DNA from: Leptospira koniambonensis
GTDB taxonomy: Bacteria > Spirochaetota > Leptospiria > Leptospirales > Leptospiraceae
Direction: 5' to 3'
Length of the DNA stretch: 64,000 bases
Assembly (NCBI RefSeq): GCF_004769555.1
Contig: NZ_RQFY01000004.1
Location: 434,001 to 498,000, forward strand
The notes beneath the pieces were generated by a model. The model had not been told where the DNA came from, made no database searches, and saw nothing but the letters and a program-made list of their open reading frames with translations. Shown here piece by piece: positions 18,628-27,339 of this stretch. Each line of letters opens with the position of its first letter. Within the stretch, counting starts at the first letter, position 1. Position numbers and translations under genes: made by a program.

Positions 18628-19392
18628 ATGCCGTTCCTATTCCGATGTATAGTACTTGTTCTGATTTTCGGTACCTTCTCCCTAACTTCCCAAACGACTG
18701 ACGAAACCTACCAAGGTGTCTCGGAAATTTCTTATCTGATTGGGGACTTTTCTAAGGAGAAGGCTCTCGTATCTTTTACAAATCCTGGAGATCCAAGACA
18801 ATTTTTCCTTCGAAAAGAAACCAAGGCTGCATTTTTAAAATTAAAAGAAGAATATAAAAAAGACCATCCAAAGGAAAGACAGGAGCCATTCATAATCTCC
18901 GCGTATAGATCTTTTTCAGATCAAAAATCCATATGGGAAGATAAATATTCTGGAAAGAAGAAGATGAGATTACCTGTAAAAGATAAAAGTCCTTCTCAGA
19001 TCATCTCCTTAATTTTAGAATTTTCCAGCGCGCCCGGCACTTCTCGCCATCACTGGGGAACAGATATTGATATCAACGCCTTGGAAAATTCTTATTTTGA
19101 AAAAGGAGGAAGAGGAGAAGTCTTCTATAACTGGATGAAAAAGAATGCTCACAAATTCGGATTCTGCCAGCCTTATTCATCAAAATCAGAAAGAGCCGGA
19201 AAAGGTTATAATGAAGAGAAATGGCATTGGTCTTATGCCCCTCTTTCTAATAAATTCCAAAGAGCTTGGGTAGATGCTTATAAAAAGGAAAAATTAAATT
19301 TTAAGGGAAGATTCCAGGGATCTGACTCTTTAGGGAACCTACCCCTGGAATATGTGATATCTATCAACCCAGACTGCTCCAGGATAGATTAA
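18628..19392 (+). CDS. LAS-family D-alanyl-D-alanine carboxypeptidase (VanY/DacB type)
   Basis: An exported zinc peptidase that trims peptidoglycan stem peptides. With the start at the ATG at 18628 the protein is 254 residues and opens with a signal peptide (FLFRCIVLVLIFGTFSLTSQ); the upstream in-frame ATG at 18556 would place 24 polar residues ahead of it. The zinc site is the LAS pattern SRHHWGTDIDI, with the metal His and Asp, and a late EKWHWSY with the third His. It converges on lpxA, with a hairpin between them. Confidence 0.88.
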   Translation: MPFLFRCIVLVLIFGTFSLTSQTTDETYQGVSEISYLIGDFSKEKALVSFTNPGDPRQFFLRKETKAAFLKLKEEYKKDHPKERQEPFIISAYRSFSDQKSIWEDKYSGKKKMRLPVKDKSPSQIISLILEFSSAPGTSRHHWGTDIDINALENSYFEKGGRGEVFYNWMKKNAHKFGFCQPYSSKSERAGKGYNEEKWHWSYAPLSNKFQRAWVDAYKKEKLNFKGRFQGSDSLGNLPLEYVISINPDCSRID

Positions 19393-19400
19393 TATAAGTT

Positions 19401-19422
19401 GCGTGTTGGAGTTCCAACACGC
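19401..19422. terminator. convergent hairpin between carboxypeptidase gene and lpxA
   Basis: A 9-bp perfect stem, GCGTGTTGG/CCAACACGC, closed by an AGTT tetraloop. On the plus strand a TTTTT run starts 6 bp later. It sits in the 43-bp gap between two convergent stops and probably ends the plus-strand transcript. The core closely matches the hairpin at 37476-37505. Confidence 0.6.
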
Positions 19423-19435
19423 AGAAACTTTTTAA

Positions 19436-20215
19436 TTATCTGTGGTTCATAACTCCACGATCACTATTTCTAAAGAACTTAATGATCTGTAGAACTTCAG
19501 CAGGATGACCTGATTCCTTCTCCAATTGATCCAATGCAGTTCTATAATTCAGTCCTGAATGATAGATTGTTTTGTATGCATTCTTGATCGCCGATCTTGT
19601 TTCAGGAGAAAATCCTCCCCTTTTCAAACCAACAGTATTTAAACCAATGATCGTACAAGGATTCCCATCTGCAGTAGCAAAAGGAGGAACGTCCTGCACT
19701 ACTTTAGAACAACCAGCGATCATTGCATAATCACCTACAAAACAAAATTGGTGAACTGCAACTAAACCAGAGATGAAAGCCTTATTGCCAACTGTAACGT
19801 GCCCCGCTAAAACAAGACCATGAGTTAGAATATTATCATCTCCTAAAATACAATCGTGACCTACGTGAGCATTTCCCATCACATAGTTCCTGTTTCCGAT
19901 AATAGTGGGAGAATCTACCTTGGTTCCCTTGTGAATATTGGAATATTCCTTAAAAGTATTATTATCTCCGATGATTGTTTTGCTCGGAGTGCTAGGATCA
20001 AAACCTAGATCCTGAGGGCCTACTCCAATTACCGATCCATGATGTACTTTGTTGAATTTGCCTAATTTAGTACCTGCGAAAATTCGGGCTCCGGTTTCAA
20101 TTACGGTTCCTTCGCCGATTACCACATCTTTTTCTATAATTGTATACGCACCGACTTCGACGGACTCGTGTAGTTCCGCTTTCGAATCGACGATGGCTGT
20201 TGGGTGAATTTTCAT
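19436..20215 (-). CDS. lpxA: acyl-ACP--UDP-(amino)sugar O/N-acyltransferase LpxA
   Basis: First acyl transfer of lipid A synthesis. The 259 residues are mostly hexapeptide repeats forming a left-handed beta helix (IHPTAIVDSKAELHESVEVG, GNAHVGHDCILGDDNILTHG, GNKAFISGLVAVHQFC), then a C-terminal helical part. The catalytic His is in GNAHVGHD and the HQFC segment is typical for LpxA. In Leptospira this enzyme is known to prefer UDP-GlcNAc3N and to make an amide link; that is family knowledge and not visible here. The gene is isolated, with no lpxD, fabZ or lpxB next to it, unlike the usual lpx cluster. Confidence 0.93.
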   Translation of the reverse strand: MKIHPTAIVDSKAELHESVEVGAYTIIEKDVVIGEGTVIETGARIFAGTKLGKFNKVHHGSVIGVGPQDLGFDPSTPSKTIIGDNNTFKEYSNIHKGTKVDSPTIIGNRNYVMGNAHVGHDCILGDDNILTHGLVLAGHVTVGNKAFISGLVAVHQFCFVGDYAMIAGCSKVVQDVPPFATADGNPCTIIGLNTVGLKRGGFSPETRSAIKNAYKTIYHSGLNYRTALDQLEKESGHPAEVLQIIKFFRNSDRGVMNHR

Positions 20216-20368
20216 TAAGTTTCGCCTCTTAAATCTTCCATAATACGAAAATCGACGTGGATTTTTTCTTCAAGCTATAAATAATTGGGGTCGGTAAAGG
20301 GTTTAGTGCTTCGTCGAATTTGGGAAGCCGCAATCATTTACCAAACGCGGTTCGGGAAGGAGAATTCT

Positions 20369-20716
20369 ATGCTAGTGGATTGGTCTCGTCTGGATTCCCT
20401 AAAACAAGGCGATGATGAAGATGATATTATTTGGCTGGAAGAAATGGTACGTTCTTTACGTAAGAACATGAACAGCCGTTTAGAGAATATCAAAAGTTTC
20501 ACTGAAGAAAAGAAAGACGTAGAACTCCAAGCAGAATTGCACCAAACAAAAGGTGTAGCAGCGAATTTCGGACTCGCGGCAGTTCAGAAGAATGTTACTG
20601 AGGCTGAATTGAAATTGAAGGAAGGAAACTTAGAAGCTTGTCTAGCTCTTTGTCAGGAACTTCCGAGTCTTTGGGAGCAAACCAAAAAAGAATTAGCTCC
20701 CAAATTTCCGGAATAA
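20369..20716 (+). CDS. stand-alone HPt (histidine phosphotransfer) protein
   Basis: A 115-residue helical protein with the HPt motif LHQTKGVAANFGL, placing the phospho-accepting His at residue 58. HPt proteins relay phosphoryl groups between hybrid kinases and response regulators. The start is set at the ATG at 20369 because GGGAAGGAG lies 7 bp upstream; 28 further codons upstream are open but lack a ribosome site. The gene stands alone. Its partners are unknown; the hybrid kinase gene at 60583 in the same window has two receiver domains and no HPt of its own, so it is one possible source, which is speculation. Confidence 0.82.
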   Translation: MLVDWSRLDSLKQGDDEDDIIWLEEMVRSLRKNMNSRLENIKSFTEEKKDVELQAELHQTKGVAANFGLAAVQKNVTEAELKLKEGNLEACLALCQELPSLWEQTKKELAPKFPE

Positions 20717-20741
20717 GTCATAACTCTCTGACTTATTTTTT
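20712..20741 (+). terminator. intrinsic terminator after the HPt gene
   Basis: A 9-bp perfect stem, AATAAGTCA/TGACTTATT, with an 8-nt loop, followed by TTTT. The left arm overlaps the TAA stop codon at 20714-20716. It ends the plus-strand HPt transcript just before the convergent DAHP-synthase-like gene. Confidence 0.7.
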
Positions 20742-21875
20742 ACCCTTACGTTCCAAAAAATAAGAATCTACCTTATCCGTTATAGGTTTAATTTTTTCCT
20801 CATAGGTTAAAATAGCTTCTACAGTTTTTTCGTATAGAGTCATTAGAAGCGCCTGAGCCGCATCACACATCTGCTCTTTACGGAACTCTTCTACATGTAA
20901 AGTTTCAGTAATAGATCCATCCGGATTAAACGGAAGAGAAGCCAATAAATTGGAAACCACGATCTTATCGTCACCCGCAACATGGCTTGGATCAAAGATC
21001 ACAGGTAGAATTGTTTGGTTCTTAGCATGAGTGATCACGTTCAGATCCGGAGTGTTACGGCAATATCCTTCCTTGATGAAAAGAGTTTTCACTCCTCTTT
21101 CACAAAGAACTATATTTAAATTTCCTTGATTAGCAATATATTCTGCAGCTGAAAACCATTCGATAGCTTCGTTACCGAAACCTCTTTTTAAGATCACAGG
21201 TTTACCAGTGCGGCCTACTGCTTCTAAAAGTTCGAAGTCTTGAGCGTTTCTTGTTCCGATCTGGATCATATCAGCATGTTTGGAAACTTCTTCCGCCATG
21301 GTATGGTCCATAACTTCGGTTACGTAAGGAAGTCCGGTTTCTTCTTTTACTCTATCGAGTAATTTGATCCCGTCCCAACCCATTCCTCTCCAATCAGTTG
21401 GACGAGTTCTAGGTTTGAATGCTCCACCTCTAAAGATAATACGATCTAAGATCCCGAATTTTTTACCGATCTCTACAGCTTGTTTTGCAATAGTAACTGT
21501 TTGCTCATACGTTTGAGGAGAATCCGGACCAACTAGGAAGATATGTTTTCCAGTTCCAAACTTACGAACTAATCCATCTTTTCCGTGAACTTCTACAATT
21601 CGGTTTTCACGATGGACTACTTCTCCGTTTTTACCAGCAGCAGTACGAGCGATATTTTTATAAGGCAATGATACGTTCCAAATTCTAGTCACACCAGGAA
21701 GTTCTTTTACATAACCTTCCTTGTCGGAGATCTTACGGGTATCCCCGATAAAATGAATGGTATCGGATACAACCGCTCCGCGAATAATCTCGGTGGCGTT
21801 CCCACATTCGGATGCTAAAGCCTTTATTTTTGCTTCAGTTTCCGGATATCCCTTCTCCAGTTCGACTATGTCCAC
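20733..21875 (-). CDS. aroF: DAHP synthase (type I-beta)-like protein with altered metal site
   Basis: A 380-residue TIM-barrel protein of the 3-deoxy-7-phosphoheptulonate synthase family, which joins PEP and erythrose 4-phosphate at the start of aromatic synthesis. Family motifs include FRGGAFKPRT (near 149-157), TEVMDHTMAEEV, IGTRNAQDFELLEAVG, KPVILKRG, VLCERGVKT and FDPSHVAG with the metal His near 298. The N-terminal ~100 residues would be the ferredoxin-like domain. The oddity is residue 118: the family has GPCS, where the Cys binds the metal, but this protein has GPDS. It is the last gene of a minus-strand run after panB. The gene may encode a DAHP synthase with altered metal use or a diverged activity; the name is kept with caution. 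Confidence 0.75.
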   Translation of the reverse strand: MDIVELEKGYPETEAKIKALASECGNATEIIRGAVVSDTIHFIGDTRKISDKEGYVKELPGVTRIWNVSLPYKNIARTAAGKNGEVVHRENRIVEVHGKDGLVRKFGTGKHIFLVGPDSPQTYEQTVTIAKQAVEIGKKFGILDRIIFRGGAFKPRTRPTDWRGMGWDGIKLLDRVKEETGLPYVTEVMDHTMAEEVSKHADMIQIGTRNAQDFELLEAVGRTGKPVILKRGFGNEAIEWFSAAEYIANQGNLNIVLCERGVKTLFIKEGYCRNTPDLNVITHAKNQTILPVIFDPSHVAGDDKIVVSNLLASLPFNPDGSITETLHVEEFRKEQMCDAAQALLMTLYEKTVEAILTYEEKIKPITDKVDSYFLERKGKK

Positions 21876-21978
21876 GTATCTTCCGTCCTATCTTTGTTCG
21901 ATTTTACAATCGGGATTGATTCTCTCTCCAGCCTTTACTTCACACACGGAACGTCAAGAAATCCGCAGAGAAAAGAAA

Positions 21979-22779
21979 TTAATGAGAATGTTCCGGCCCA
22001 GGAAAACTTCCATTTCTCACTTCCTGAATATAATTTTTGACTGCGCCGGAGACATCGTCGTATCCATTCAGGAAAGTTTTTAAGAACTTAGGCTTAAAGC
22101 CCTTATTCAATCCAAGAAAATCGTAAATTACCAGCACCTGTCCATCGGTCGCCGCTCCAGCTCCTATCCCGATCGTAGGAATTGGGACAGATTCAGAAAT
22201 TTCTTTAGCAAGAGCAGAAGGTATTAGCTCGAAAACAATGGAGAAGGCTCCGGCGTCGGAGATCCCTTTTGCTTCGCTTATCAATCTGGCCTTATCTTGT
22301 TCTGCTTTTCCTTGGATTTTATGTCCTCCGAAAACGTTCACAGATTGAGGAGTAAGACCTATATGTCCCATAACTGGGATGCCTATCCTTTCTAATTTAT
22401 AGATAAGTTCCAACATCTCGGGACCGCCACCTTCGAATTTTACAGCGTCGCATCCGCTTTCTTTCATTACCTTTCCAGCAGAGCGGATCCCTTCTTCCAA
22501 AGAAACCTGATAGCTTAAAAATGGAAGGTCCACAACTACGAATGTGTTGGGGGCTCCTCTTCTAACTGCCTTTGCATGATAGATCATCTCATCCAAGGTA
22601 ACAGGCAAGGTAGTAGGCTGGCCTTGGTAGACAACACCCAGAGTGTCCCCGACGAGAATACAATCCACGCCGGAATCTTCTAAGATCCGAGCGAACATAA
22701 AATCATAGCAGGTCAATACTGTGATCCTTTTCTCTACAGGTTTTGGTCCTCTGGGAAATATTTTACTAACATCTCTCAT
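21979..22779 (-). CDS. panB: 3-methyl-2-oxobutanoate hydroxymethyltransferase
   Basis: Makes ketopantoate from alpha-ketoisovalerate and methylene-tetrahydrofolate in pantothenate synthesis. Motifs: LTCYDFMFARILEDSGVD, VGDTLGVVYQG with the metal Asp, VVDLPFLSY with the second Asp, VKFEGG with the conserved Lys, GHIGLTPQSV and IPTIGIGAG. I place the start at the ATG at 22779, giving 266 residues: it is preceded by GGAGGG 5-6 bp away and follows the folK stop by 1 bp. The in-frame ATG at 22836 lies inside folK and would add 19 unrelated residues. Confidence 0.94.
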   Translation of the reverse strand: MRDVSKIFPRGPKPVEKRITVLTCYDFMFARILEDSGVDCILVGDTLGVVYQGQPTTLPVTLDEMIYHAKAVRRGAPNTFVVVDLPFLSYQVSLEEGIRSAGKVMKESGCDAVKFEGGGPEMLELIYKLERIGIPVMGHIGLTPQSVNVFGGHKIQGKAEQDKARLISEAKGISDAGAFSIVFELIPSALAKEISESVPIPTIGIGAGAATDGQVLVIYDFLGLNKGFKPKFLKTFLNGYDDVSGAVKNYIQEVRNGSFPGPEHSH

Positions 22780-22780
22780 G

Positions 22781-23236
22781 TTATCCCTCCGAAGGATTCC
22801 CAAATGCTTGGACGAGGGAACCTTCTCCGAGTTCATTTAAAAGTTCTAATATAAAAGGACGTGTGAACAAACTATGATGGGGAAGATGTAAACCCTTCTC
22901 ATGGATTTTCATATCATCGATGGATAGAATATCTATATCGATCACGCGAGGGCCCTTGTCTCTTGTGCGGATCCTTCCCAATTCATTTTCAATTCCTAAT
23001 AAAAAATCCAAAAGTTCTTTAGGAGAAAGATGAGTAGATATTTGAAGAAGTTGATTTAAGAAGTCAGGTTGGTCAGTAACTTCTAAAGCTTCTGTGTTTA
23101 AAGCAGTTCCTTTTTTTAGGATTTGTATTTCAGGATGAGCGCTTATCTTTTGGATCGCCTCCGAAAGATATAATTCGCGATCTCCCAAATTAGTTCCCAA
23201 ACACAAAAATGCGATGTGATTATTTTTATCCATCAA
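22781..23236 (-). CDS. folK: HPPK, 2-amino-4-hydroxy-6-hydroxymethyldihydropteridine diphosphokinase
   Basis: A 151-residue enzyme that pyrophosphorylates 6-hydroxymethyl-dihydropterin in folate synthesis. It begins with CLGTNLGDRELYLSEAI, and the signature near the middle, GPRVIDIDIL, carries the Arg and two Mg-binding Asp; LHLPHHSLFTRPFIL follows as expected. The start codon overlaps the stop of the DnaC-like gene (ATGA), and panB begins 1 bp after the stop, so the row is translationally coupled. The pairing with panB fits, since panB uses a folate cofactor. Confidence 0.94.
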   Translation of the reverse strand: MMDKNNHIAFLCLGTNLGDRELYLSEAIQKISAHPEIQILKKGTALNTEALEVTDQPDFLNQLLQISTHLSPKELLDFLLGIENELGRIRTRDKGPRVIDIDILSIDDMKIHEKGLHLPHHSLFTRPFILELLNELGEGSLVQAFGNPSEG

Positions 23237-24078
23237 TGATTTCCGAAAGCGCTATGACTTAGACGATAATCAGGACAATCCAAATGGATTTGTTTTGCCA
23301 TCTCCATTAATCTAGAAAAGATCCTGCCTTCTGCTTTATCTTTCCAATCCGTAGGAGGGATATTAGAAGTGAGAATGGTTACCTTCTCCTCTTCATATCT
23401 TGTATCGATCAAATCGTATAACTGAGAGTTAGCCCAATCGGATTCTTTGTTTGCTCCGAAATCATCCAGGACTAAAACTTCGACATCCGCAAATTGTTTT
23501 TTAATAGTTTGCTCCATTCCATGCAGCTCACTTTCTTTCTGATAACTGTCTCGAATGGTAGAAAGAAAGTCACGATTGATCTTTGCATATTTGCATGTCA
23601 AACCGTAGCGAAGGATCAGTTCATTTAAAATAGCACATGCAAGTAAAGTTTTTCCGGAACCAGTTCCACCCCAAAGGTATAAACCTTGTTGTATTCTTTC
23701 TCTTTCTTTCCATTGAATCACGATATCATTCGCCCAGTCATGAGCTGCTAAGAAAGAAAGTTCAGTGGTATCCATTCGATCTAAGGTTCTGTACTTGTAT
23801 CTGGCTGGGATCCCTGCCTTCTTCACCAAATATTCTACCTTGCCGAGTTCCATTCTAGCGTTATGACAAACGCAAGGTAACATTCTATTTTGGCTTTCAT
23901 CGTAGACCATATAAGGAGCCTTGCCACCGCAAGGGCAGGATTCTCCCACGCAGGAACAAAGTAGCAAAACTCCAGAGCTAGAATTCTTTACATTCTCTTC
24001 CAAAAGGAACCCGACTCCCGCACAGAATTTACAGCTGGGAGAACCTTCTCGGATCGGGGTTAAATTCTTTAAATTCAT
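23233..24078 (-). CDS. DnaC/IstB-like AAA+ ATPase with cysteine-rich N-terminus
   Basis: A 281-residue AAA+ protein of the DnaC/DnaI helicase-loader group. Walker A is YLWGGTGSGKTLLACAIL and Walker B is VLVLDDFGANKESDW; a later sensor region is VTILTSNIPP. The N-terminal ~80 residues have CKFC, LLCSCVGESCPCG and LPCVCHN, enough Cys for one or two zinc sites. DnaI-type loaders also have an N-terminal zinc module, so a replicative helicase loader is a fair inference. An IstB-type transposition helper is less likely, as no transposase is near. It is the first gene of the folK-panB-aroF row and lies 344 bp from fcpA, which is divergent. Confidence 0.8.
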   Translation of the reverse strand: MNLKNLTPIREGSPSCKFCAGVGFLLEENVKNSSSGVLLLCSCVGESCPCGGKAPYMVYDESQNRMLPCVCHNARMELGKVEYLVKKAGIPARYKYRTLDRMDTTELSFLAAHDWANDIVIQWKERERIQQGLYLWGGTGSGKTLLACAILNELILRYGLTCKYAKINRDFLSTIRDSYQKESELHGMEQTIKKQFADVEVLVLDDFGANKESDWANSQLYDLIDTRYEEEKVTILTSNIPPTDWKDKAEGRIFSRLMEMAKQIHLDCPDYRLSHSAFGNH

Positions 24079-24202
24079 GGTCTAGATCCAGACTGGAAAA
24101 AAGGAAAGTAATAGAAAGAAAGAAATCTAAGAACCAATCATTTCCTAGGAATTCCTAAAAATCTGCTGACAAGTTCTGCTTTAAGCGAGATCCTGGAGGG
24201 AG

Positions 24203-24222
24203 TCTCTGAACGGATTCAGAGA
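24203..24222. repeat. inverted repeat 1 ahead of fcpA
   Basis: TCTCTGAA at 24203-24210 and TTCAGAGA at 24215-24222, perfect 8-bp arms around a CGGA tetraloop. No U-run follows on either strand, so an operator or RNA structure is more likely than a terminator. Confidence 0.6.
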
Positions 24223-24227
24223 ACAAA

Positions 24228-24257
24228 ATTAGCGAAAAATGATAGAATTTCGCTAAT
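24228..24257. repeat. inverted repeat 2 ahead of fcpA
   Basis: ATTAGCGAAA at 24228-24237 and TTTCGCTAAT at 24248-24257, perfect 10-bp arms with a 10-nt loop, 5 bp after inverted repeat 1. No U-run on either side. Confidence 0.6.
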
Positions 24258-24365
24258 GGATAGTGTAAAAAGATTCTCGTTTATGTCCCTTCTATAGGAA
24301 AAATGGGAAATTTTTTTTAATCCAGGTTTATATCTTAAAGGTCCCTGACCGATAGATAAACAGAA

Positions 24366-24390
24366 GAAAAGGACTTTGCTGTCCTTTTTC
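24366..24390 (+). promoter_or_regulatory. terminator-like hairpin in the fcpA leader
   Basis: AAAAGGAC (24367-24374) pairs with GTCCTTTT (24381-24388) over a 6-nt loop, and the right arm continues into TTTTT. It has the shape of a weak intrinsic terminator but lies 33 bp upstream of the fcpA start codon and no plus-strand gene precedes it, so it may be an attenuator or 5'-UTR stability element. Confidence 0.45.
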
Positions 24391-24422
24391 TAAATCCTAT
24401 CTTTGAAAGAGAAGGCACAGGT

Positions 24423-25343
<921 letters not shown>

Positions 25344-25368
25344 TCCTCTCTTTTCATTTCAATGTAGG

Positions 25369-25400
25369 AAAAAACCCCGGCTTAAAACCGGGGTTTTTTT
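25369..25400. terminator. intrinsic terminator after fcpA
   Basis: CCCCGG (25375-25380) and CCGGGG (25388-25393) with flanking A6/T7 runs and a 7-nt loop: a strong, bidirectional rho-independent terminator. It serves fcpA on the plus strand and can also end the cyclase-Nudix transcript on the minus strand, whose stop codon is 31 bp away. Confidence 0.92.
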
Positions 25401-25430
25401 ATTTCTAAAAGAATTGTGAGATTATAATTA

Positions 25431-26804
25431 TCATCTGAAAGCTTCGAAAGCTAAACGAATGCATTCTTTTGCTTCGGGTACCATAATCTGATCTCCCAAG
25501 GATCGTATATCAGAATTACTAAACCATTTAATTTCGGAATGTTTTTTATTAGAATCTTCACGAAGCTTTTCAGAATTGCTTACAGCAGCAAAAATTATTC
25601 CCGGTATTATTGATCCATCATCATTTGTAATTTGATAGGTTGAAATCGGTCTCAAAGGACTTGGATTAATTTCTATTCCAAAATCCTCTTTGTAATCAAC
25701 CATCATACATTCTTCGATAGATTTGCCAAACTTCAACTGCGCACAGCCGAATTCCCAAATTCCAGGCAATCTTCTTTTAGTAGCTACCCTTTTTGCCAAA
25801 AGAACCTTATCATTAAAAATAACTACTGCTACGCAATGTACTTCGGAAAGGCGACTAGAAATCACCCGAGTTGCATCTTCTTTTTCTAAAGTGATTGAAC
25901 CTTTATCTCGTTCTATTATGCCTAAATAATGATTCTGGATATAATCTCGGTTTGCAGATTTAAGAATTTTACCCAATATATCAATCGATTCGAATTTTTT
26001 TTCTTTAATCCTCTCAATCAACTTTGAAGATAAATGATCGTCATATTCAAATATCCCTGCGAGAGAATTCCAGTCTTTAGAATACCAAATAATTGGATAC
26101 GCTCTCCCGCCCCAAACACCTTTTAAGACTTCATAGCTAATAATCTTATATTTTCCGATTTCTGCGGATTTATCTATCCCAGACTCAGGATTCACATACG
26201 ACAGTATATAGGCTAATTCCGCACTCACCGCAAGATTACCCTTCTCAACGTACTTACCTAACCGAAAGCCCGTATCAATATCAGGACCGATAAAATCCTT
26301 TGTAAGAGATTGTTCCTCAGCAGCAATATAGATAACGTAATTTGTCTCAACTTCAGAAGCGGCCTTCTTTATGGATGTTTTCGGAATTTTTGCAACTGGT
26401 GCTATCCAAACGATTCCCTTTATGGAAATTCGCTTAATCTCGGGTAATTCTTTAAAAATTTCATGTAAACTTGCGACTACATTTGTTAAAGTTTTTAGCG
26501 CAATTTCAGGGGCTTCAAAAAGGCGAGAAGCACGTCTAATTTTTTCGTAAAATAAGACTTCATCTCCATTGTATTTCCAAAGATGCACGGATTTGTTCTC
26601 ATCTTTAAATTGAAGCTCAATTAATTCATAAAATTTATTAAAAACTTCAGGCCAACGACTTGATTCTTTAGATTTAAACTCTGTCGAATTTGTTAAATCA
26701 AATGAATAAAATAAATATAAATCTTGTTCAGAAATTTCTGTAAAAGATTTTAAGGCATCCCTTTGAGGAAACGCTTCAATGGAATCACGGGATATTGAAT
26801 TCAT
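25431..26804 (-). CDS. class III nucleotide cyclase homology domain fused to a Nudix-like domain
   Basis: A 457-residue cytoplasmic protein. Residues ~28-230 match a class III cyclase homology domain: LYLFYSFDLTNSTEF gives metal Asp 36, WKYNGDEVLFYEK gives metal Asp 81, and GPDIDTGFRLGKYVEKGNLAVS aligns with the family's GDxVNxAxRL segment, keeping Arg 181 but with Asp for the usual Asn. A helical linker leads to a Nudix-like domain (~318-457). The Nudix box GX5EX7REUXEEXGU reads with A355, K361, V369-D370, E373-D374 and G376, so several catalytic positions are changed. The gene starts 1 nt after the ImmA/IrrE gene stop. It is A+T-rich compared with neighbours. Possible roles are making a nucleotide signal or sensing nucleotides; neither is shown. 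Confidence 0.72.
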   Translation of the reverse strand: MNSISRDSIEAFPQRDALKSFTEISEQDLYLFYSFDLTNSTEFKSKESSRWPEVFNKFYELIELQFKDENKSVHLWKYNGDEVLFYEKIRRASRLFEAPEIALKTLTNVVASLHEIFKELPEIKRISIKGIVWIAPVAKIPKTSIKKAASEVETNYVIYIAAEEQSLTKDFIGPDIDTGFRLGKYVEKGNLAVSAELAYILSYVNPESGIDKSAEIGKYKIISYEVLKGVWGGRAYPIIWYSKDWNSLAGIFEYDDHLSSKLIERIKEKKFESIDILGKILKSANRDYIQNHYLGIIERDKGSITLEKEDATRVISSRLSEVHCVAVVIFNDKVLLAKRVATKRRLPGIWEFGCAQLKFGKSIEECMMVDYKEDFGIEINPSPLRPISTYQITNDDGSIIPGIIFAAVSNSEKLREDSNKKHSEIKWFSNSDIRSLGDQIMVPEAKECIRLAFEAFR

Positions 26805-26805
26805 T

Positions 26806-27333
26806 TTATTCCCAAGAGAAAACTCCTAACCATTTTCCACGAGTCACTACAGCTTCATCAGAAACTTTAAAATATTCTGAAATCGGAGAAATGCTACAAG
26901 CCCCTGCATGTGTATTCTTGCGAACTTCTCTTAAGAATTCTTCTTCAGGCATTAACAATGCAGCAGCAAATTGGTTTGCTTCTAATTCTTCCTCAGTATA
27001 ACCGCTTCTGTAGTAAACTGAATCTTCGTAATTATCTACTCTAGACCATAAATCTGGATTTAATATATAGCCCATATGGATGAATAAGTGGCCAATCTCA
27101 TGAGCAATAGTAAAATTCTTTCTTAAATCTGGTTTCCCACTATTAACTGTGATTAAGAATGAATTATCTTTCTTTTCTATTTTTCCATCAAAGTGAGGGG
27201 GTAAATCCTCTTCTTTATATTCTCCCCCAAAGGATGCGATTAACGCTTTTAAATCAATAGGAGATTGAAGTTTTAGTAGCGATCTCAAAAAATCGGCCAA
27301 TTCTTGGATGGTTTGCCTTTTTCTTGCGTCCAT
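26806..27333 (-). CDS. ImmA/IrrE-family metallopeptidase
   Basis: A 175-residue zinc peptidase. The active-site helix NFTIAHEIGHLFIH gives HEXXH at residues 78-82, and the third ligand is the Glu in EEELEANQFAAALLMP, the usual ImmA/IrrE arrangement. Known members cleave repressor proteins (ImmA on ImmR, IrrE/PprI on DdrO) and often sit beside an XRE regulator or toxin-antitoxin gene. No XRE gene is present here; the partner in the operon is the cyclase-Nudix fusion, 1 nt downstream. The promoter's -10 box lies 6 bp from the ATG, and no ribosome site is visible, so the mRNA may be leaderless. The start MDARKRQTIQEL is the first ATG and fits the family. Confidence 0.9.
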   Translation of the reverse strand: MDARKRQTIQELADFLRSLLKLQSPIDLKALIASFGGEYKEEDLPPHFDGKIEKKDNSFLITVNSGKPDLRKNFTIAHEIGHLFIHMGYILNPDLWSRVDNYEDSVYYRSGYTEEELEANQFAAALLMPEEEFLREVRKNTHAGACSISPISEYFKVSDEAVVTRGKWLGVFSWE

Positions 27334-27339
27334 TTTTTT

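Larger units (their letters stand above)
24079..24422. promoter_or_regulatory. 344-bp divergent intergenic region ahead of fcpA
   Basis: Between the DnaC-like gene (minus) and fcpA (plus). It holds no open reading frame of interest but has three hairpins in a row, described separately at 24203, 24228 and 24366. A CCGATAG box at 24349-24355 is like the -10 of sigma-28 flagellar promoters (consensus GCCGATAA), but I see no matching -35 at the proper distance. GAAGG at 24411-24415 is the ribosome site used by the GTG start at 24423. Confidence 0.4.
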
